Shown: positions 57,598-64,000 of the stretch, piece after piece | Position numbering within the stretch: position 1 is the stretch's first letter | Layout: each line of letters starts with the position of its first letter | Source: Corylus avellana | Taxonomy: Eukaryota; Streptophyta; Magnoliopsida; Fagales; Betulaceae | Direction: 5' to 3' | Assembly: GCF_901000735.1 (NCBI RefSeq) | Contig: NC_081547.1 | Location: 8,352,193-8,416,192 of the forward strand | Length of the DNA stretch: 64,000 bases | The notes under the pieces: model-generated | Told to the model about the DNA's origin: nothing | Databases searched by the model: none | The model's input: only the letters and a program-made list of their open reading frames with translations | Position numbers and translations under genes: made by a program

Positions 57598-59165
57598 TGT
57601 TGTGTAAATTTATTTAACTCGCAAGTGCACGAATCGATTGTAGTTTAATGGATTGCAAGTGCGAGGTTAATCCCACAGAGAATTGTATTTTTGAAAGAAC
57701 AATTTATATCTAAACTAATTAAATCCTAACTTAGTTCCAAAAGGGTTTTGAATTTTGGTTTTAAAAATTAAAAGACAAACATAAACTAATGAAAATAAAC
57801 TAAGAGATAAAAGACTAAGGTTTTGGAATTCACACTCATCGAATCATAACAACACACATCCATGTTTATCAATATTAATCTGAAGTTCTCACAATTAAAA
57901 TCTTAGTTATGTTTTATTATGCTTCAACAGTTAATCAAAATCATCACATGTATCCATTCATTGCACAAATCACAAAATGAATCCAATATCAATTAAATCA
58001 TTAGATGTATCCGTAAATCACAAAAGATATCCAATCTTAATTGAAACACCAAATGTATCAGTAGAACAAATCACTTATGTTTTATTATGCTTTAACAGTT
58101 AATCAAAATCATCACATGTATCCATTCATTGCACAAATCACAAAATGAATCCAATATCAATTAAATCATTAGATGTATCCGTAAATCACAAAAGATATCC
58201 AATCTTAATTGAAACACCAAATGTATCAGTAGAACAAATCACAAGGGATATCCAATTATTTAGGCAAATAAAATCAAGCAATCAATTATGTGAAATTATC
58301 TTAAATCATCAAGTGTATCCTTGAATCACAACAAGATATCCACGAATCATGCCACATGTTGAAAAGAAGTAAAACAATTGAAATAATAAACCCAATAAAA
58401 TCAGATAAATAAAGACTTACATGAAAGTATTGATGTTCTTCATCGGTGAGGCTTCATCCTTAACCTTAGTTGGGAATTAGCTCCACATAAAAATAAAACC
58501 TAAACTAAAGAAAAACTAAACTAAAAGAAAAGCTGTGGATTACATTCTATCTCAAAAATTGTATCCCAAAACTAGTCTCTGGAATTGTATATCTTTTCTT
58601 GAATGCAAAGAAGTCTATTTAGAGGCTTAGGGAAGTACTAGAAGCCCTATTAAACCTAGATAATTCGGAGGTCTGTCCCATAGTCAAAATAGAAGTCTGA
58701 AATCGGAATAGGATTCGTCCAAATTTGTGTTCTTTTATTGTAGAGCGATTTTGGCATAGTAACCTTCCGAATTAGGAAAATCATATTTCACAACAAATTG
58801 TAGTATTTTGAGTTATCTTTCCAATGGCACTTGAATTACGTCAATCAGATATTTGACTAGAAAGTTATGGTCAAAATACTGAGATGTGTGCAAAATCTAA
58901 ATTTGAATCCAATCCGAAATTTTATCAAATCTAATCTTTAATCCGATTTAACCTTTTCTTGGATTTGGTTAAACTTAACCACATCATCTAGGTCTTCTCA
59001 AAGTATGCTTTCTTTCAAACTTTGCATTTTTTCCTTTAAAGCTGTAGTTTTTCTTGAATGACCTACAAAATACAAAACTAACACAAAATATTAAATAATG
59101 ACACAGCTAAAGGATTAACTAATGTAAATAAAGGGGTCCAAATATGCAATATTTGGCACTTATCA
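57598..59165. mobile_element. Solo LTR nested in Copia, copy 2 (1568 bp)
   Basis: Same insertion as 43866-45265 with GCAGC at 57593-57597 and 59166-59170. It is exactly 168 bp longer because an internal segment is tandemly duplicated (57907-58074 and 58075-58242). The two units differ at one base, C versus T in 'atgctt(c/t)aacag'. Confidence 0.9.
57907..58242. repeat. 168-bp tandem duplication inside the solo LTR
   Basis: Two adjacent units of 168 bp, each starting TTATGTTTTATTATGCTT. The unit is single in copy 1 (about 44175-44342). It arose after the two D3 copies separated, or was lost from copy 1. Confidence 0.9.
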
Positions 59166-60716
59166 GCAGCGTCCTCCTGGATATGATCATCCGCCTCACA
59201 AAGTTTGTCAACTTCGTCGGGCATTATATGGTCTGAAACAGGCTCCACGGGCTTGGTTTGCCAAATTCAGCTCCACTATTGCACAAATTGGGTTTGTTTC
59301 TAGCTCCTATGACTCTGCACTTTTTATCCAGCAAACAGATTCTGGTCTCATTATTCTCTTACTATATGTTGATGATATGATTATTATTGGTGATGATACT
59401 GTCGGTATTCCTAACCTTCAATAGTTTTTAAGTCAACAATTTGAGATTAAAGATTTGGGTTTTCTGAGCTACTTTCTTGGATTGGAAGTATCTTCTGACT
59501 CAGATGGTTACTAGTTTTCTCAAGCAAAATATGCTTCTGATCTCTTCCCACGAGTTGTCCTTACTGATTGTAAAATTGTTGATAGCCCTCTAGAGACAAA
59601 TATCAAACTTCAAGCCATTGATGGTAAGCTACATTCCGATGCCACTCTCTATCGACAGTTAGTTGGAAATCTCATCTATCTTACTGTGACACGACCGGAT
59701 CTTGCCTATGCGGTTCATTTTGTCAGTCAATTTATGACCGCACCACGCTCCGTTCATTATGCTGCTGTTCTTTGCATCCTTCATTATGTGAGGGGCACTT
59801 TGTTTCATGGGCTGCTTTCTCTTCCCACTCCTCATTAGACTTACATGTATATTTAGATGCTAATTGGCCAGGTGATCCCACTAATCGTTGTTCCACCACG
59901 GGTTATTATTTTTTACTTGGTGACTCTCTCATCTCCTGGTGTAGCAAGAAACAATCTGTCGTTGCTCGCTCTAGCACTGAAGCTGAGTATCGTGCCCTTA
60001 CTGACACCACCTCTGAGCTCCTCTGGCTCTGTTGGCTACTACATGATATGGGTGTTTCTCAGACCTCTAGCTCTCCTATCTTTTGTGACAATCGGAGTGC
60101 AACTCAGATTGCGCATAATGATATATTTCATGAACGCACTAAACACATTAAGATCGACTGCCATTTTGTGCTCCATCATCTTTTGCAGGGAGCTCTCCAT
60201 CTTTGTCCTATTGCTTCTGCTGATTAGTTGGTCAATGTGCTCACCAAAGCACATCTACCTGGACAGTTCCGCGATCTTTTTTCCAAACTCAAGTTGGCAT
60301 CCACATTACCACCTTGAGTTTGAGGGGAATCTTAGAATATATTCAGATTATATTCTGATATTCAGAATAATTGTTGATTGATTTATATTTCCCTATATAT
60401 ATATATATTATTTGATTATGTCCATTAACTCTTGATTGTATTTTCCTATTTTATCTGGCCTTATTCAACTATAAATAGGCCCTCTTATATACAGTTTAAT
60501 ACACACAAAAATACATTATTCGGCTTATTCTCATATTTCTCTAGTTATTTTAACAAAATGGCAAAAGATGTGTAAGAAAATAATACCAAACACATCTTAT
60601 TTCTTTGCTTATAAGAATTTTACTTTGTCTCCATGTTTAAATATATTTTGCACTTTTCTATTTTATTTTCCTCCAAATATTTTACTTGGAAAACACTCAA
60701 AACCTAGCCTAGATAA

Positions 60717-61567
60717 GCGCATTCACAATAACGTTAGCAAACTTACGAGCCAAAATGACTAAAAAACTACATTTCTTTATTTTAGTTGTTCACATTTTCA
60801 AAACACCCATATCAGTCTCAACATTTTTTAGTTAATCTACTTTTACTATTTCATTTAAATATTATTTTTCAAGAACTTTTTTTAATCATTTCTTTATTCT
60901 TTTTTCATCAACCACAAATATCTCCCATTTTAATTTGGGGTACCACACAAAATTGCCCATTTCAATTTCAGTTGTAGACCCAAGTGTTCAGAGGGATAAT
61001 TACTCCTTCATCCCTAGCTATTTTCTAAACCACACAATTTTCTAACGTAAAGGTCCATTTTTGTAAGAGCCTTGCCAATGGAGGAGTTAAATTATACTTT
61101 TATCTAAAATGGCTAATTAGATTTGTAAAAAAACTCCCCACATTGGATTAGCAAAAAAAAAAAAAAATGCAAAATAGATATTTAGTTAGATTAGCAAAAA
61201 AAAAAATGCTACGTGTAGCTGTACTTTTCTCAGGAGCCATTTCATTTTTTTATTGTTTCTCTCACCTATTTTCTTTTTTCCCAAAATTTTCTCCTGCTAT
61301 TTCTCTTTCACATATCTCTTTTTCCAAAATTTTCTCGTACTATTTCTCACTCTGCATCTCTTTTTTCCCAAAAGTTGAAAAAATATAAAAATAAAATAAA
61401 ATAATAATATTTAAATGATATAGATAAAAATTGATGTAGGATGCATTTAAAATTGATATAGCTAATCGGATGTAGGAGGCATTTAAAAATTGATTAGTTA
61501 AACTAGATAAAGTGAGTTTTGAGGAGTCGTTTTGCATAAAAAATTGACTCCTTCATTAGGAATGCTC
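60717..61567. mobile_element. PIF/Harbinger-like MITE, copy 2 (851 bp)
   Basis: Counterpart of 46817-47667. The left end has a point change (GCGCATTC for GAGCATTC), so this copy is slightly more decayed at its terminus. TAA flanks are retained. Confidence 0.6.
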
Positions 61568-62084
61568 TAAGGCCAGGGACCTTTTGTACAATGGCAGAAG
61601 TGGGTGTGGTTTGGCTCAACAACTGGGAGACTTTTATTAATTTTCTTTTTATTATTTTTTATTCCTTTTTAATTTTTCTTAGAGCAGTTTGCCTCAACAA
61701 AATAACTTTGTGGTGAGGTTAATGTGTTATTTTGCAATTTAGTTTTGAAGTATAAAAAAAAAATTAGTGTTTCAAAATTATTCTCTTTTTCCTTTTTTTG
61801 AGACAAGAATTTTTCTCTACTTTAATAGTTTGTTTTCTCTTTTTGTGTTCATTTTACAATATTTAATTTTTAATTCTAGCTTACTTTTATACGATGTCCC
61901 AATAATCCTAATTCTATTACGCTAATGTACGGAAGTTAGTGTTGTGGTTAGCATTTAAATCCCGAAAACCTCAATGATTAGTATTAGATAGGTTTAAAAG
62001 GTAATAGTTGAATTGGAATTTGATTAAGATTAGATTATTTAAATTAGAATTAGATTAGAATCATGATTAATTAGAGTTTTTATC

Positions 62085-62478
62085 AGTGGGTGTCTAGTGA
62101 TGGATACCCGAGGTTGGATAGTGGCCGGGTAGTGACGTGAGATGTGATTTGAGATGGATACCCGAGGTTGGATAGTGGGTAATGACGTGAGATATGATTT
62201 GAGAGAAAAGAGAGATCACAATGTCAAAAATAAATAAACAAATAAAATAAAATAAATGAAAAAAGAGTTCTTACCAGTTTATCATTCTATTGTACTTTAT
62301 TTAAAGAGCATATTGAAACTTGTTTGTGGTTTGTTTCTGACCCTAAATAGATTCATTTTTTAGTCTCTCCTACCTGAAATGTACCGTTGTGATCTCTCCT
62401 TTCTCTCATTTCTCTCAAATCACATCTCACGTCACTACCCACTATTCAACCTTGGGTATCCATCACTGTACACCCACT
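62085..62478. mobile_element. Foldback element, copy 2 (394 bp)
   Basis: Counterpart of 48185-48578 with the same arms and internal repeats. Confidence 0.6.
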
Positions 62479-62955
62479 AACAAATATCCATTATATACTT
62501 ATTTACTTTGCCAATGCCATTAGTCCCACTTAAAAAGTTGATCTTCCATGTCAAGGCTGCTAAGCTGACACATAATTTCTCTCAACTATCATTAGAAAAT
62601 AGAAACACATCGGTCCTTAGACAAACTATTTTTTCCAACTATATGAATCCCGTCTTGTCTTACTTTTGGTGGAGATCCCATTATTTCATTTTTACCTTCC
62701 ACTTCTTTTCCTTCCCAAACAAATATCGTGAAATTCAAATTGTTGGAATTAGTGGCTTATATTAACACTAGTGGAAGGCCAAGTAGACGGGAGCGGAGTG
62801 ATTGTCGTGATAACAAGATATCATATCAAATTAGATTTAAGGGTAAAGTCCACATGCCCATCTCAAACTACCAAAACATTGTCAATTTTTCTCCCACGGC
62901 AGGCAAAAAGATAAAAAACGTCCCCATATATTTTTCAATAAGTCAAAAATACCCC

Positions 62956-63701
62956 TATAAATTCAATTATATATTTCTCTCCCACGACTTCTTTTCCTAT
63001 GTGACCTTTTGGTTGAACCTGAATCGGAGGATGCAGTATATTTTCCTTTTGATGACACATCATCAAAATCCAAATTCAAATCCGAATCAAGAATGTTATC
63101 ATGCTGCACTACATCAGTAAAAGACTTTGCAAAACTCTCTGTCACCATATCTTTACCAACAACTATGGCCATCTCATCTTACATTTCAATTTTTTTATTT
63201 AAATATTGCTCATGCTTAGGATTCGCCTGTTAAAAGAAAGAATATAATTTCAATAAAACTTCAAGACTATATAAATGCTATAATAAATAAAAGAAAGAAA
63301 AAAAATAGAATTTCAATAAAACTTCAAGACTAATATAATTGCTACAATAAATAAAATAAGTTTCATACCACCACTTCCTCATCATACACCTTCTTGTCAC
63401 AAGTTATCATCCTCAAGTTTTCATCCCATCCAAAGCCACTCTATTTACGGAGGGTGCCGATGATATTTCACATGCTCTTGATGGTTCGAAGGTGGTTGTC
63501 AACATGGTCAGGTACACATTCAACTCCGAATTTCTCGCTAATTGACTTGGCAACTAGTGCGAATGACGTAGGTTTGAATGTGTTTGAAGGCTTATTTCCT
63601 TTAGCAGCCTCATCATCAATAATTTTAAGTGACAAAGTATGCATAGGTTTTGACCACCTAAATTGCTTGTTTGCAACGTTCTTCTCCTTACCTTTGCCCA
63701 T
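62956..63701 (-). pseudogene. Myb/SANT-like DNA-binding protein gene, decayed (PIF/Harbinger-associated type)
   Basis: Two minus-strand exons. 63701 to about 63370 reads MGKGKEKNVANKQFRWSKPM, then AAKGNKPSNTFKPTSFALVA, KFGVECVPDHVDNHLRTIKS, then stop codons where Trp and Lys/Ser are expected, and SGFGWDENLRMITCDKKVYD in the same frame. About 63225-62956 continues ANPKHEQYLNKKIE, a stop for Tyr, DEMAIVVGKDMVTESFAKSF and an acidic tail. This is the plant Myb/SANT-like family (PF12776), related to the second protein of PIF/Harbinger transposons and to domesticated derivatives. At least three in-frame stops make it a pseudogene. The intron between is AT-rich. Confidence 0.78.
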
Positions 63702-63724
63702 TGAAAGATAACAATATACAATAT

Positions 63725-64000
63725 CTCATAAAAGATAAAAACATAATGCAATATAGAAATAAACTCATATCATAAGCTAGATTAAATATCAAATGTATAT
63801 CATACAATCAAATCATTAAAAATAAAAACATAGTTGTCTTTAAACATGACTAGTTCAAGAAATAAACATTACAACATCAACCATACGAGAAAAAAGGAAA
63901 TCTACACATTTTTCCTATTTTTATAATCATCCCACATCGCATGACATATTACATCCCTTTTGATTGTCTATTCTCTATTTTCCTCTTGAACTTCCCTTCT
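63725..64000. other. AT-rich sequence at the window end
   Basis: No coding or repeat pattern recognised in the last 275 bases. Confidence 0.5.

Larger units (their letters stand above)
56467..60555 (+). mobile_element. Truncated Copia retrotransposon, copy 2 (split by a solo LTR)
   Basis: Same structure, stops and breaks as 42735-46655: integrase part (56554-56935), reverse transcriptase start ([15 protein letters not shown], near 57535), solo LTR, YVDD block (near 59365), RNase H (59772-60227), 3' LTR 60330-60555. Small differences from copy 1 include I to T in DNRSAIQIA and R to L in CHFVRHH. Confidence 0.9.
52252..63294. repeat. Duplicated block D3, copy 2
   Basis: Begins exactly at the right edge of the CACTA element and matches 36263-49394 to the end of copy 1 at its gap, then continues uniquely to the end of the window. 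It lacks the Gypsy-like and MULE-type insertions of copy 1 (both absent near 54540-54577). Confidence 0.92.

Noticed and set aside
1..64000. CRISPR arrays, bacterial operons, tRNA or rRNA genes
   Set aside because: No regularly spaced identical repeats with unique spacers, no tRNA cloverleaf boxes and no rRNA signature were seen. The gene structure is plant nuclear.

Overview
The window looks like nuclear DNA of a flowering plant, most likely a eudicot. Support comes from malectin-like/LRR receptor-kinase exons with typical plant intron positions, AT-rich spacers, and plant Copia, Gypsy/TRIM, CACTA, MULE- and PIF-like transposable elements. I cannot name the species. Four runs of exactly 100 N (4666-4765, 22172-22271, 27825-27924, 49395-49494) are scaffold joins of unknown true size, so the window is five contigs.

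Region 1-36 kb is a decayed tandem cluster of malectin-LRR receptor kinases (LRR-I type, FRK1/SIRK/IOS1-like), all on the minus strand. Unit 1 (9131-13099) has an intact signal-peptide exon, two malectin exons, LRR exons and a transmembrane exon, but no kinase core; only a last-exon kinase piece survives at 4491-4665. Unit 2 is split by a gap. One part (18921-22171) has all kinase exons plus TM and LRR exons. The other (22529-25067, with a signal-peptide exon at 28667-28796) has a second TM/LRR set and malectin exons carrying a frameshift. Unit 3 (32703-34061) is a malectin-only fragment that shares the frameshift and has lost a splice acceptor; a kinase-tail relic lies at 31257-31556. As read, no unit encodes a complete receptor kinase.

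Three large direct duplications organise the window: D1 (1-4665 with about 13609-19095), D2 (about 23593-27824 with about 32637-36845) and D3 (36263-49394 with 52252-63294). In each, the first copy stops exactly at an N gap. D3 is nearly identical and its second copy is preceded on its contig only by a CACTA element. This looks as much like allelic contigs laid end to end as like real tandem duplication.

Region 36-64 kb is mostly transposon. Each D3 copy carries the same truncated Copia element split by a solo LTR with a 5-bp target duplication, a PIF-like 851-bp element, a foldback element and a decayed Myb/SANT-like gene. Copy 1 alone has a short Gypsy-like element and a foldback element with a 9-bp target duplication; copy 2 shows the empty site for the latter. 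Between the copies, 49495-52251 is the right part of a CACTA transposon that appears to carry exon pieces of three unrelated host genes: a CYP89A-like P450, NADH-glutamate synthase and a kinesin-10. No tRNA, rRNA or CRISPR array was seen.
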